Source of the DNA: Sepiola atlantica
Taxonomy: Eukaryota; Mollusca; Cephalopoda; Sepiida; Sepiolidae
Assembly (NCBI GenBank): GCA_963556195.1
Contig: OY744528.1
Coordinates: 54,256,060-54,320,059 of the forward strand
DNA: 64,000 nucleotides
Reading direction: 5' to 3'
A program made the position numbers and the translations under genes. Each line of letters begins with the position of its first letter. Positions within the stretch are counted from its first letter, which is position 1. Under the pieces are notes generated by a model. The model was not told the DNA's origin and searched no databases. It saw only the letters and a program-made list of their open reading frames with translations. This document shows positions 21,610 to 32,060 of this stretch, piece after piece.

Positions 21610-21815
21610 AATTACTTTTCAGAATTTTTAGATGAGGATTGATAATTTGTATTATTCGAACTACTATTCTCATCGTGATTGTTTCGGCCAATGTTATCTA
21701 TGACCTTCTTCAGATGGATCTTTTCGAACTTGGGAACATTCTTGTCAAACTTAGAAATCTTTATGCCGAACTCAGAACTTGTACGGAAAATTATAGGTAT
21801 GCCCATGGGAAATGC
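21610..21815 (-). mobile_element. truncated SINE, hammerhead-type family
   Basis: It matches 42455-42660 in the same order: TTAGATGAGGATT, TAATTTGTATT, CTACTNTTCTCATC, a TTTCGGCCAATGTTA-like segment, GACCTTCTTCAG and a run of AACTNGGNANTCTT motifs. The tRNA-like head seen at 42735-42829 is absent here, so this copy is truncated at its 5' side. Confidence 0.75.
21668..21726 (-). ncRNA. candidate hammerhead ribozyme, SINE family B (decayed)
   Basis: On the minus strand the core CTGAAGA (complement of 21707-21713) is followed by GGTC...GGCC, a four-pair stem II with one wobble, then GAAAC (GAAA at 21682-21685). That is the CUGANGA/GAAA layout with correct spacing. Stem I and the cleavage side (CAATCACGATGAG) no longer pair convincingly. 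It is homologous to 42528-42584. Confidence 0.5.
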
Positions 21816-22984
21816 ATAACATTTGTTGGTGAAGTTGTATGCATTCCTTTCCCAATACAATTTGAATTATTTATTTTTTAAATATGCTTTTTGAATCTTT
21901 GGCTTTCATTTCAATTTCTTTTTAAAGCACTTAATTTTTCATTTCTGGATCATTTTGATAATTCAACTTTTTATTTTTCATATTAATAATATCTCTGTTT
22001 ATACTTAATAAAAGATTAATATAATAATATGAAAAATTACTTCTTCATTTCTTTGTACGGCTTTACTAAATATCATATCATAAATTATTCCCAATAAAGA
22101 AAAAGAAAATTCTTAAATATGTTTGTTCCGTTTCCCCTGCCCTCTCTTCTTTCTTTTAGGCCCTAATAACTCAGACAAAACTCCAGTAAAGGCACCAATT
22201 TCTTGTGCTGCCTGGCATAAACAATACATACATCTTTTCCTTTATTTCTTTTATTAACTACTAGCAGAAGAATCAGGAATTGGCTGGTTGGCAAATTCAT
22301 AGAAATTTACAAAAGATCTTATGTCTTTCTTTCTTTAGGAAAGGGGTGCATACAACTTGACCAGAGAGTACTGTGCTCTTCCCGGCTCATAACTACAATT
22401 TTCATATTCACCCCTCCTCTAGATGTAAAATAAATTGAAATCAAAAAAGAAAAAAATCATTATCAAATTCGAACTTTGTTCATCTGCATTCATTTGATAA
22501 CACTATTTATGTGCATAATTTTAATATGAAAAGTTACAAACAGAAATAAAAAGAAAAGGCAATAAATCTGTTTTATTTTGTTTTTAATTTGTATTTGCAT
22601 TGCATCTGTTGTTTTTAATCAAGAAATTGAATGCCGATACTGCTTGTATTTCCATTTGATCCATTAATACTTGTCTATATAAATTTATTTTATTTATCAA
22701 TCTTAAACTGATTGCATTGGAAATAAAATTAAATATCAATGCTTGTCAGAACAGGAAACTGTGATATTTTATGTGTATTTAACGAGAGTTGCTGACTGAT
22801 TGACATCTTATGAATTCAATCAGACTCAAGTCCAGGTAACAATCAAAATTTTGATCATGTTGAATTCAAAAACTAACTTTGGATGAACGAAATAAATACT
22901 TGTAGCAGAATCGTCTGCCAACATAAAGAGTGAAAAACAACAAATGAAAACAAATTCATAATGTATCACATGTAGTAGTTATGA
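21816..22984. other. AT-rich stretch, nothing recognised
   Basis: No coding frame, RNA fold or element match was recognised. Confidence 0.5.
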
Positions 22985-23537
22985 GAATAATTTCACCTTT
23001 AGTAATTATGAAAGAATAATAATGTATTTTTTGGAGAATAATTTCACCTTTAGTAATTATGAAAGAATAATAATGTATTTTTTGGAGAATAATTTCACCT
23101 TTAGTAATTATGAAAGAATAATAATGTATTTTTTGGAGAATAATTTCACCTTTAGTAATTATGAAAGAATAATAATGTATTTTTTGGAGAATAATTTCAC
23201 CTTTAGTAATTATGAAAGAATAATAATGTATTTTTTGGAGAATAATTTCACCTTTAGTAATTATGAAAGAATAATAATGTATTTTTTGGAGAATAATTTC
23301 ACCTTTAGTAATTATGAAAGAATAATAATGTATTTTTTGGAGAATAATTTCACCTTTAGTAATTATGAAAGAATAATAATGTATTTTTTGGAGAATAATT
23401 TCACCTTTAGTAATTATGAAAGAATAATAATGTATTTTTTGGAGAACAATTTCACCTTTAGTAATTATGAAAGAATAATAATGTATTTTTTGGAGAATAA
23501 TTTCACCTTTAGTAATTATGAAAGAACAATTATGTAG
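22985..23537 (+). repeat. 51-bp minisatellite, ~10.7 near-identical copies
   Basis: The unit reads TTTGGAGAATAATTTCACC, then TTTAGTAATTATGAAAGA, then ATAATAATGTATTT, 51 bp in all. Copies are almost identical; a T-to-C change at about 23446 and a diverged last copy are the only obvious differences. Because 51 is a multiple of three, one frame (23022-23537) stays open and would encode ten 17-residue repeats MYFLENNFTFSNYERII. No upstream coding context exists, so a protein is unlikely. The homogeneity implies recent expansion. Confidence 0.95.
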
Positions 23538-24240
23538 TTACTGGATAGAACATCTGATGAAGGTGAAGGTAGGGATGATGCCCCTGCTGTTCCCTGCTAT
23601 TGACACAAATACTACACTTTAATCCTAGGCTGGAAATATGAGAAGCAGCTGCTGGTTCCCTCTTTTCATGGTCGGTCAGACTGCAAGTGCTACTGCTTTA
23701 CAGTCTTGAGGTGTGTTTCAACTGATTCAGATTTATAGTTTTGAATTAGTTTTGAATTGTTAAAAGATCGGAGTGCCTATTTCCTTATGTCCTTTGTCTT
23801 CTAAATATCTCGTCTGGGCTATACTATCTCCCTTTATTCACTCTCCTCAGCTATATTATCTGCTCTCTTCCCCTCTCAATTGGCAAGCAGATAATTTGTA
23901 TATGGTAAATTACAAATAAAAAGAATATTAAAAAACGTAACCGAAGCTAATGAATGTGTTGATATATTTATACAAAAATGAATAATTTAAATCAAGTTTT
24001 TTATGTGTATGAGAGAATTATGCTTTTCTGAAATGAAAATAATCATTTAGTCAATTTTAAATAGAATTGTGTGCCTGGTGTTGCAAACTCAAATTATATT
24101 GGTAATATTTTACATTGTGAGTCAAAAGAAATGTTTAAAATTTAATTCAAGGGAAGAATGATCTATCTCATATTCTTTAATCACTAATTTATACATCGAA
24201 TATTGTTTTACATATTTTATATTCATTTTTATTTTTATTT
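23538..24240. other. AT-rich stretch, nothing recognised
   Basis: No feature could be supported on either strand. Confidence 0.5.
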
Positions 24241-25222
24241 TTATTTTTTAAAAAGATATTTCACCTCAAACAAGGCAGGTCGCCACTGTAGATGTAAGGG
24301 GCTACTGAGAATTAGGGTGTAGGTTTTGGGTGTCATCCTAAATTGGGAGCTTTGCAGCGAGATGTCTGTTTACATTAGTTTTAAACCTCTGTGGAACAGT
24401 CGGGGAAACAGGGAGCAGGGAGGGAGTTCCGGAGACCGGCAGCACGAGGAAAGAAGCTACTGGTGTAGAAGGCTCTCCGGCATCTGGGTACCTTCACAGT
24501 GAATGGATGAAACCTCGTTTATTGTCGGGTTGTTCTAGTGTATATGCATCGAGGGGGCACTAGAGCAGCTAGTTCATCAGAGCACAATCCATTGCAGTAT
24601 TTGTAAAACAAGCACAAGGATGCAACATTGCGGCGATTAGATTGGAGCTGGAGCTTGGTGGATAGTGAGGAACCTATTAAGTTGGCAACTCTTTTTTGGA
24701 CCTTGTCTAGGAGGGAGAGACTAGTGGATGATGCACCAGCCCAGATGTGACAACAATACTTCATACATGGGCGGATAGTGGCTTTGTAGAGATACAGGAT
24801 AATGTCAGGTGTGAGGAGTTTACTAGCATGGTAGAGGGAGCCCAGCTTCTTTGCATCAGCTTTGGCAATGTCTTCAATGTATTTGTTCCAATTCATGTTA
24901 CCTGTGAATGTTAGACCGAGTAGTTTGAATGTTGAACTCTCAGGTAGGGTGTTATTTGCCATGGCAATCGGTGGTTGAAGAGGTTTCTTGTAGTTATTGA
25001 AGGAAAGGAGCTTTGTCTTTGTGGCATTAAAAGTGACCAATCATTTCTGCCCCCATTTCACTACAGTCTGGAGGTTACTTTCTAAAGATTCAGCCATTGC
25101 CTCGGATATGTACGCGTCTGTTTTGCCCACATGACGAGAGTAGAGCGTGGTGTCGTCAGCAAATATACCTATCTCAGACTCGATGTCATCAGGGAGGTCG
25201 TTTATGAAAATTTATCTTAACC
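24241..25222 (-). mobile_element. CR1/jockey-type LINE, 5'-truncated copy
   Basis: The minus-strand 3' end lies at the (TTTTTA)n run at 24228-24250, the complement of an A-rich tail. The 3' sequence (CAAACAAGGCAGGTCGCCAC at 24269-24288) matches the other copy at 55546-55565. Similarity to that copy stops abruptly at about 25222 after TTTATGAAAATT, as expected for 5' truncation during target-primed reverse transcription. Confidence 0.9.
24519..25204 (-). pseudogene. CR1/jockey RT C-terminal part
   Basis: Read from the truncated end: the RT catalytic FADDTTLYSRH is visible as the complement of about 25130-25170, then a stop just before MVTFNATKTKLLSFNN (25040). The remainder is the typical C-terminal domain: LLGLTFTGNMNWNKYI, LYLYKATIRPCMKYCCHIWA, LLDKVQKRVANLIG and LCLFYKYCNGLCSDEL. 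It ends at TTRQ in this frame, with the rest of the C-terminus in the other frame to about 24360. The copy lacks the endonuclease and most of the RT. Confidence 0.9.
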
Positions 25223-26317
<1,095 letters not shown>

Positions 26318-26444
26318 TAAATAAGTTCAAATATATTGATAAAATGAACTTACAACCAATATTTTTTTCAAAATGGACTCAATATAAATTAAAGCTTTTA
26401 TAAGTAAAATTAAATAAACATTAGAAACAGTCTACATGGATCAT

Positions 26445-26481
<37 letters not shown>

Positions 26482-26501
26482 TTGTTATTGTTTATTTTTT
26501 A

Positions 26502-26553
26502 TCTATGGGCGTATACGTTTCATCTCTTTTCAATCGAGACTCATCAGCATAGA
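26502..26553 (-). ncRNA. hammerhead ribozyme in SINE A (cleavage-site variant)
   Basis: Stem I 5' strand TCTATG (complement of 26548-26553) precedes CTGATGA (complement of 26541-26547). Stem II is GTCTC/GAGAT with a nine-nt loop (four Watson-Crick pairs and a closing G.U). GAAA follows, then stem III AC-G / CG with a TATA loop. The expected U16.1 is C here (GCC instead of GUC), after which CATAGA pairs fully with TCTATG. All elements except that one nucleotide are in place, so the fold is convincing while self-cleavage of this copy is doubtful. A C-for-T transition in an old copy is the simple explanation. Confidence 0.78.
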
Positions 26554-26574
26554 AGTACGACTATTCACCACCGG

Positions 26575-26650
26575 TCACACGATTCGAAACCCTGGACTAC
26601 AAGTATTTTCCAACCCCAGTCCAACGTCGCTAACCGCTAGGCCAGTTCTG
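26575..26650 (-). promoter_or_regulatory. tRNA-like pol III head (A and B boxes) of SINE A
   Basis: The minus strand reads TGGCCTAGCGGTTAGCGACG (A-box-like, complement of about 26624-26643), then TTGGACTGGGGTTGG, and GGGTTTCGAATCGTG with GTTTCGAATC (complement of 26581-26590) as the B box. Phrases resemble tRNA-Ser/Leu type sequence. Box spacing of about 45-50 nt is normal for tRNA-like promoters. Confidence 0.75.
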
Positions 26651-26660
26651 AACAGCTTAT

Positions 26661-27039
26661 AAACAATGATAATTTTAACACATTAACGGCGGCGAAGCGT
26701 ACAGGCATTCAAACTTCTATAAGTGAAGGAACGATGCATATAAAGCAAGTGACGCTACACTGTGTTACTACTACCATTTTACAGCGCTCTACTTTTTAAC
26801 GAGGAGCTTCAAATATATATATATATATATTTAGAGCGTCAACTTTGAAATGCATCATTTACTTAATTCAAAAACACACATATATCTGTGTGTGTTTGTG
26901 TGTGTGTGCGTATAAAGTATTTATATTTACCAAGAGAAATCTGATTTCTTTATAAAAATCTAAAACATATATGTAACAACTTATATATCCTCTCTATATT
27001 TATAAAGTTAGGTATCTGTATATATTTATATGTATATAT
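26661..27039. other. AT-rich stretch with short TA and TG runs
   Basis: No feature beyond (TA)n at 26815-26830 and a TG run near 26887-26909. Confidence 0.5.
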
Positions 27040-27529
27040 GAATAGGGTAATTTCCTAAACTAATGAACAGATCATTATGAATTTTGAAATATATATTCTA
27101 ACAAATACAGTGAGTAACAGATTATCTTTTTTTTAAATGCTAACATTTAGGGGTTGCATGTATATAAATTTTAAAATTTTTATATTTATTTATTTATTTT
27201 GGTTCTGAACCGATCATTATGAATTTTAGAATATATATTCTCGGCAACTCGGTGAGTAACATGAGCACATTATTTTTTGTAAACTTTACCATTTCGGTGG
27301 TGCGCCCATAATATGTATGTGCTTGGTAAATGCCTAAACTATTGAACTTATCATTATGAATTATGGAATATGTATTCTAGGCAACAGGGTGTGTAACGTG
27401 TGCACATTGTTATTTTTTAGGAGGATCTCACCGAAATCATACCATACAGCCAAAGAAAAAAAAACATTGAAATTAACAATTATTGCTGTATTTATCGCTT
27501 ATACCCGTCTTGAGACGGATATTCTACTA

Positions 27530-27534
<5 letters not shown>
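27040..27534 (+). mobile_element. Helitron-like (Pearl-type) element with three internal repeats
   Basis: A unit of about 120-140 bp occurs at about 27050, 27200 and 27325: each has CTAAACTANTGAAC or an equivalent, ATCATTATGAATT, ATNTATTCTNNNCAAC and a GAGTAACNTG segment. The right end carries ACCCGTCTTGAGACGGAT (27503-27520), a GC-rich hairpin with a TTGA loop, and the sequence ends TTCTACTAG at about 27530. Hairpin followed closely by CTAG is the diagnostic Helitron 3' layout. The inverted relative is at 1249-1850. No Rep/helicase frame is present, so it would be non-autonomous. Confidence 0.68.

Positions 27535-27574
<40 letters not shown>
27531..27574. repeat. (TA)n microsatellite
   Basis: TA dinucleotides directly follow the CTAG end of the Helitron-like element; insertion next to T fits the family. 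Confidence 0.9.
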
Positions 27575-27578
<4 letters not shown>

Positions 27579-28044
27579 CATTGAATATAAGTACATTGTT
27601 CCCTATTCTGATTATGCATGTATATAAAGATACACGCTTAACACCATATCTGTTTATGTTGCGAGTCTATTTAATATCTGAATATATTGTGGTTTTTTCT
27701 TTAAGAAGTGCAGAAGTATCAATTTGCAGCAATAAAAAGGGAATTTCTGTCAAGAAAAGTGCCCATAAAAGTGATTGTCTTGACTTGAATATAAGAAAAT
27801 ATGAACAATGGTAAAGGCATATGTAGCCAAGCAGTAAGAAAGATGTTGAAAGTGCCAAGCCAGACTAGAAATGATGTTTATTTATGCCTCTATTCCTATC
27901 ACCCTTGAAATATTATTCCAGAAGGGAAAGAAAATGATCAAGAAAATAGGTACACAAATCTACTTCTCGGCCTAGATGCATCTACATGATAAAAAGAAAA
28001 ATAGAATCAGAGTAGGATTTATTTAGATTTCTCTTCGTATTCAT
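27575..28044. other. AT-rich stretch, nothing recognised
   Basis: Short frames occur but with no recognisable protein similarity. Confidence 0.5.
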
Positions 28045-29046
28045 ACACTTATAATATAACGAAGAGCTTCTCTGTCTGTCTGTCTGTCCATTCTGGAGAA
28101 TTTTTGTAAATGTAAGAGGGGGGGGGGGTTAAATACTATTTACTTAAGTTTTTAATTCAGCGAGAATCTTTGAAAACGTAAGAAATACAATGGGACACAT
28201 CTTAACAACTAAATAAATCATAAATAAATTTGACGCTGAGGTCATGATTTGAACTCGCAACCTCAACGTCTTAAGTCAAAGTGGATGATTTTTGTCTGAA
28301 CCTCTACCGACTGAACCTTTAGATTTAAATACTTACCGCTAAAGAATGCTTTTTTCACTTTTTACTTAGCGACAACGAATGATCTTAAAACGAGGCTAAG
28401 TATCAAAATTGGTTCTTTTATATACTGTGGGGTCTGCTCTCACACTTCATTTTTTTTAGGGGAGGGTGTAATTTTTTTTTTTTTAGAAACTAAAAATTTT
28501 TTGGGGGAGAGGTGGAATTTTTTTTTTATAACTAAAAATATTTTTGTTCCGAAACCAAGAAAATCAATGGTGAACCACCCAATAAATATGACTGGGGCGC
28601 CATCGGTTTACGGGTGAGCGTTCATTTCTGACGCAGCAGTCTAGCAAAAATAGACGACCGTAGGGAGAAAACGTCACAAAGTTATAAAAACGATTTTGAT
28701 TTAACTACTTATTCTAAAGTAATCTTTTTAAAAACTTTTTTTACTTAGCAATGAATGGTCTTAAAACAAGGCTACATATCAAAACTGGTAGTTCGATATA
28801 GTGTGGGGTCTGCGTTCGCGCTCGCTCTCGATTTTTTTTTTCCTTTTTAAACAAAAAATATTTTTTTGGGTGGAAGACAATTTTTTTTTTTTTTTTTAAC
28901 TAAAAATATTTTTGGTCCTAAACAAAGAAAACCAATGTCTCACCACCCAAGAAATATGACTGGGGCTCCATTGGTGTACGGGTGAGCGTTCACTTCTGAC
29001 GCGGCAGCCTAGCCAAAATAGCCTCCCTACGGTCGTCTATTTTGGC
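28045..29046 (+). mobile_element. Helitron-like unit A
   Basis: It starts around TACACTTATAATATAACGAA followed by a CTGTCTGTCTGTCTGTC run and TTCTGGAGAATTTTTGTAAA. It ends with a hairpin CTAGCCAAAATAG...CTATTTTGGCTAG at 29009-29046. An internal partial duplicate (TGAGCGTTCATTTCTGACGC at 28614-28633) precedes a damaged copy of the same hairpin. The unit is immediately followed by unit B, which begins with the same CTTATAATATAAC-CTGTCTG sequence. Confidence 0.6.
28245..28322 (-). repeat. tRNA-Lys-like segment inside unit A
   Basis: The minus strand reads GGTTCAGTCGGTAGAGGTTC followed by AGAC and, after an insertion, GTTGCGAGTTCAAATC. The first part matches the tRNA A-box/D-arm pattern (CTCAGTCGGTAGAGC in tRNA-Lys) and the second the B box. 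The anticodon arm is disrupted and the acceptor does not close, so it is a tRNA-derived relic or SINE piece and not a gene. Confidence 0.55.
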
Positions 29047-29399
29047 TAGTCCACTTATAATATAACAAAGAGCTCCTCTGTCTGTCTGTCTGTCTGTCTA
29101 TCTGTCTGTCTGTCCGTTCTGGAGAATTTTTGTAAACGTAAGAGAGAGGGGGGGCGATAAATACGGTTTACTAAATTTTCAAGTGAGCGAAAATCTTTGT
29201 AAACCTAAGAATTACATTGGGAAGCTATTAATTACTTAATTCAGATTAAATTTAATAACATATAAATAAAGTATAAACAAATTTCACAACGAAAATGCGA
29301 TTCAATTTATTTATTTACCTCTTTCAACTACTATATATAATTTCATTACATTGTCAAGATGAGGTATTTTGCTGTAAATTAAAATTAAACAAGGCATAT

Positions 29400-29790
29400 C
29401 CCAGCCATTAGTAAATGGGTGACGATTTTACGAAAACTAAATTGCTGACTCATCCTTCCGGTTCTTTCCAGAAGTGACGTCATCGTGAGAGGATTTTTTT
29501 CAGTTTTCATTCTTTATTTTCATTACGTTGCTAAGACAATGTGTTTTGCTTTAAATTGAAGTTTATCAAGGCATATCCCAGCCATTAGTAAATGGGTGAC
29601 CATTTTGGAAAACTAAATTGCTGACTCATCTTTCCGGAAGTGACGTCATCGTGAGAGGATTGTTTCACAGTTTTCATTCTTCATATTCATTACGTTGATA
29701 AGACTAGATGTTTTATTGTAAATTGAAGTTAAGCAACAAATATCTCGGCCATTACTAAATGGGTAACCATTTTGGAAGAATAATAAAACT
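29400..29790 (+). repeat. three ~190-bp direct repeats in unit B
   Basis: The segments GGCATATCCCAGCCATTAGT and AAATGGGTGACNATTTT, with AAACTAAATTGCTGACTCATC and GTGACGTCATCGTGAGAGGA, occur at about 29392-29500 and 29570-29665. A third diverged copy begins near 29735. Each ends in a TTTTCATTCTT run. Confidence 0.75.
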
Positions 29791-29884
29791 TGTTCTTTTA
29801 TATGACGTAGGCGCCTTCAATAGCATATTTAAACATGACTTCTTTGATATGACCGAGGCGCCTCCTAATGTTTATTAAATTTTT

Positions 29885-30200
29885 TAACTATGAATGGTAA
29901 AAAAAAATTTTTATGGGGGGGTAATATTTTTGGTTTTTATTTTACTTTTTCTAACTGAAAATATAACTATTCATGGGGAAGGGTAAAATTTTTTGGGTGG
30001 GAGGGAGCAAACATTTTTTTTTTTTTTTCTAACTGAAAATATTACTATTCATGGGGAAGGGTAAAAAAAAAATTTCTTTGGTGGGGGTAAAAAAATTGTT
30101 TTTTTTCTTTTTTTTAACTGAAAATAGTAGTATTCATGGAGGAGGGTAAGAAAAAATTGGGGGGTGGTAAAAAATGTGTTTTTTGGGGGGTTTTTTTAAC
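29885..30200 (+). repeat. ~65-85 bp tandem repeat, about four units
   Basis: Units share TAACTGAAAATA followed by ACTATTCATGG(A/G)G(A/G)AGGGTAA, then variable poly-T and poly-G runs. Homopolymer variation makes unit length irregular. Confidence 0.75.
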
Positions 30201-30361
30201 TAAAAATATTCTTGGTTAGAAACAAAGAAAATCAATGTCTACCCACCCAAGAAATATGACTGGGGCTCTATTGGTTTACAGGTGAGCGTTCATTTCTGAC
30301 GCGGCAGCCTAGCAAAAATATGCGACCAGAGGGAGCATATATTTGCTAGTTTTTATAATGA

Positions 30362-31568
30362 AGGTCAAATATTGGTGTGCGGACATAAGCCCACCGGACA
30401 AAAAACCCACCAAAATAAGTCAAACCAACATAAAAATAAATAAATTTTTAAAAATTGAAAATAATATTTTTATATTTAATTTTTTTACAATTATCAATAA
30501 CTCTTTGTCTGCAATTCTTTTTTTGTGACAAATTTTTTTAAATTTCATGTTTAAATGTATTTCCGGTACTTTATATATACTGCATTTTTTTTTACAGATT
30601 ACATCATAAAAACACGTACCCTTTTTACTACTAACCCTAAATCCGGTGGTAAAACGAAAAATACATTTTCTTAAAAACTATGTATTACTCATCTTTTGCG
30701 GAAAGAAAAAACAATTATTTTAGATTGGGGGATCAGTTTTGCATATAATTTTGTACATAAAATGATCCCCCATTTCCGGTCCATTCTAACTTTTTAGGGC
30801 ATTAACCATTTTTTGCGATGAAAGATAAATTATATGCATTGTTTTTCACCTAATCTAGTTAAAATGGCACCGGTAGAAATGGCACAAGTTAATAAATATA
30901 AAAAGATGGTACAAGAGAAAAATATAGATGAAAATCTCACAATGACTTCAGCAAAATCTTGAGAACAATACGTAAAAGGAAAATATAAAAGTACCCCCCC
31001 CCCCAAAAAAAAAATGAGATTCTAACTTTTTATGCGATGACATGTGAACACTGAAAAAAAGAACCCAATTATTTTTTAAATTTAGAGTAAGGGATTTAGT
31101 TGCACATTAGTTGCATATTCAACGTAAAATGATCCCCCCTTTCCGGGCCATTGTAACTATTTTACCACTAACACTAAGTCCGATCGGCAAAGTTGTAAAA
31201 CCACACGTAATCGCTTTAAAAAGTAGAAACCACCCACCTCGCCCGAAAAACAATGCATAGAATTTATATCCCATTGCAAAAGAAAAATAATTAAATGCCC
31301 TAAAAAGTTAGAATGGTTCGGAAATGGTGGATAATTTTACCAGTGAGTAAATACATGATATTGTTTTCACACATAAATAATTGTTCGTTTGGCTGAAACC
31401 GTGTACAAGAACCTTTTTTAAATTTTTTTAATAATTAATTTATTTTTACGTTGGTGGGCTTTTGTCCGGGTTTGACTTATTTTGGTGGAATTTTGTCTGC
31501 TGGGCTTTTGTCCGGTGGGCTTATGTCCGGTAGGCTTTTGTCCGGTGGGCTTTTGTCCTATCATCGAA
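30362..31568. mobile_element. TIR element with subterminal GGACAAAAGCCC repeats
   Basis: The left end has GGACATAAGCCCACCGGACA then AAAAACCCACCAAAATAAGT. The right end has the complements in multiple copies: TTTGTCCGGTGGGCTTATGT, CCGGTAGGCTTTTGTCC and GGTGGGCTTTTGTCC to 31558. Internally there are several copies of the fold-back motif GATCCCCC...TTCCGG...CCATTCTAAC. A second right end is at 36890-36978. No coding capacity. Subterminal repeats of this kind occur in several DNA transposon superfamilies; the superfamily is unknown. Confidence 0.65.
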
Positions 31569-31617
31569 ATATCTATTTAAAAAAAGATTGCGATTGATTG
31601 GTTCAATTGAGTCACAT

Positions 31618-32060
31618 TACTGGCGCCTCCGGCGGGTATAAAAAGTGCTGCCGTTTGTTTTATAATCCACCCCCTTAAAAAGGGCCGAAGTGTACGGGTA
31701 GCCGTAAAAAGTGAAAGTGTCCCAATAAAAAGTGGAAGCCGGGAAGCGCCCCAACCCCGGGCTCCCCCGCCCCCCCCCCCAAAAAAAAACACTTGAAAAG
31801 TGGCAAAGTGTACGAGTAGCCGCAAAAAATGGAAAGGCCCCCAGAGAAGAATACCCCCCTAACCAAGCGGCCGAATAAAAAGTGGAAGCCCCCCCCCCCC
31901 GCCTTATAAGAGGCGAAGTGTAAAAGTAGCCGTGCAAGGGCACCCAGAAAAGAAGAACCCTCTCCTTAACCCAGCGCCTGAATAACATATGGACGCGCCC
32001 CCCTCCCCCTCGGCCCCAAAAATAATCCCACCCTCTCTTAAAAAGGGGAAGTGGCACCCC
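31618..32060. repeat. GC-rich tandem block, ~3 units of ~130 bp
   Basis: Units share a GNCGAAGTGTA(C/A)(G/A)(G/A)GTAGCCG segment (31682, 31804, 31912), an AAAAAGTGGAAGC segment and long C runs. The minus-strand frames rich in G, F and R come from this composition. It stands out strongly from the AT-rich flanks and resembles no known coding sequence. Confidence 0.7.

Larger units (their letters stand above)
26476..26660 (-). mobile_element. tRNA-derived SINE carrying a hammerhead (family A)
   Basis: On the minus strand a tRNA-like head (about 26655-26575) is followed by a short linker, a hammerhead fold (26553-26502) and an A/T-rich tail that runs into (TA)n at 26449-26475. The total is about 180 bp. 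Pol III box A plus B followed by a hammerhead is the layout described for the Schistosoma Sm-alpha SINE-like elements. Mobilisation would depend on a LINE in trans; several LINE relics are present in the window but no shared 3' tail was seen. Confidence 0.75.
29047..30351 (+). mobile_element. Helitron-like unit B, head-to-tail with unit A
   Basis: It starts TCCACTTATAATATAACAAA then a long CTGTCTGT run at 29079-29114 and TTCTGGAGAATTTTTGTAAA, the same start as unit A. It ends GGTGAGCGTTCATTTCTGAC...GCAGC followed by the hairpin CTAGCAAAAATATGCG...GAGCATATATTTGCTAG (30311-30351). The interior has repeated segments (CCCAGCCATTAGTAAATGGG at 29401 and 29577) and a minisatellite. No protein is encoded. 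Direct abutment of two units suggests tandem or rolling-circle type insertion. Confidence 0.6.

Noticed and set aside
23022..23537. 171-residue open frame of 17-residue repeats as a possible protein gene
   Set aside because: It lies entirely inside a 51-bp minisatellite whose period is a multiple of three; no non-repeat coding part, splice context or similarity supports a gene.
28245..28322. A functional tRNA-Lys gene
   Set aside because: A- and B-box-like parts are present but the anticodon arm is disrupted, the acceptor stem does not close, and it sits inside a repetitive element.
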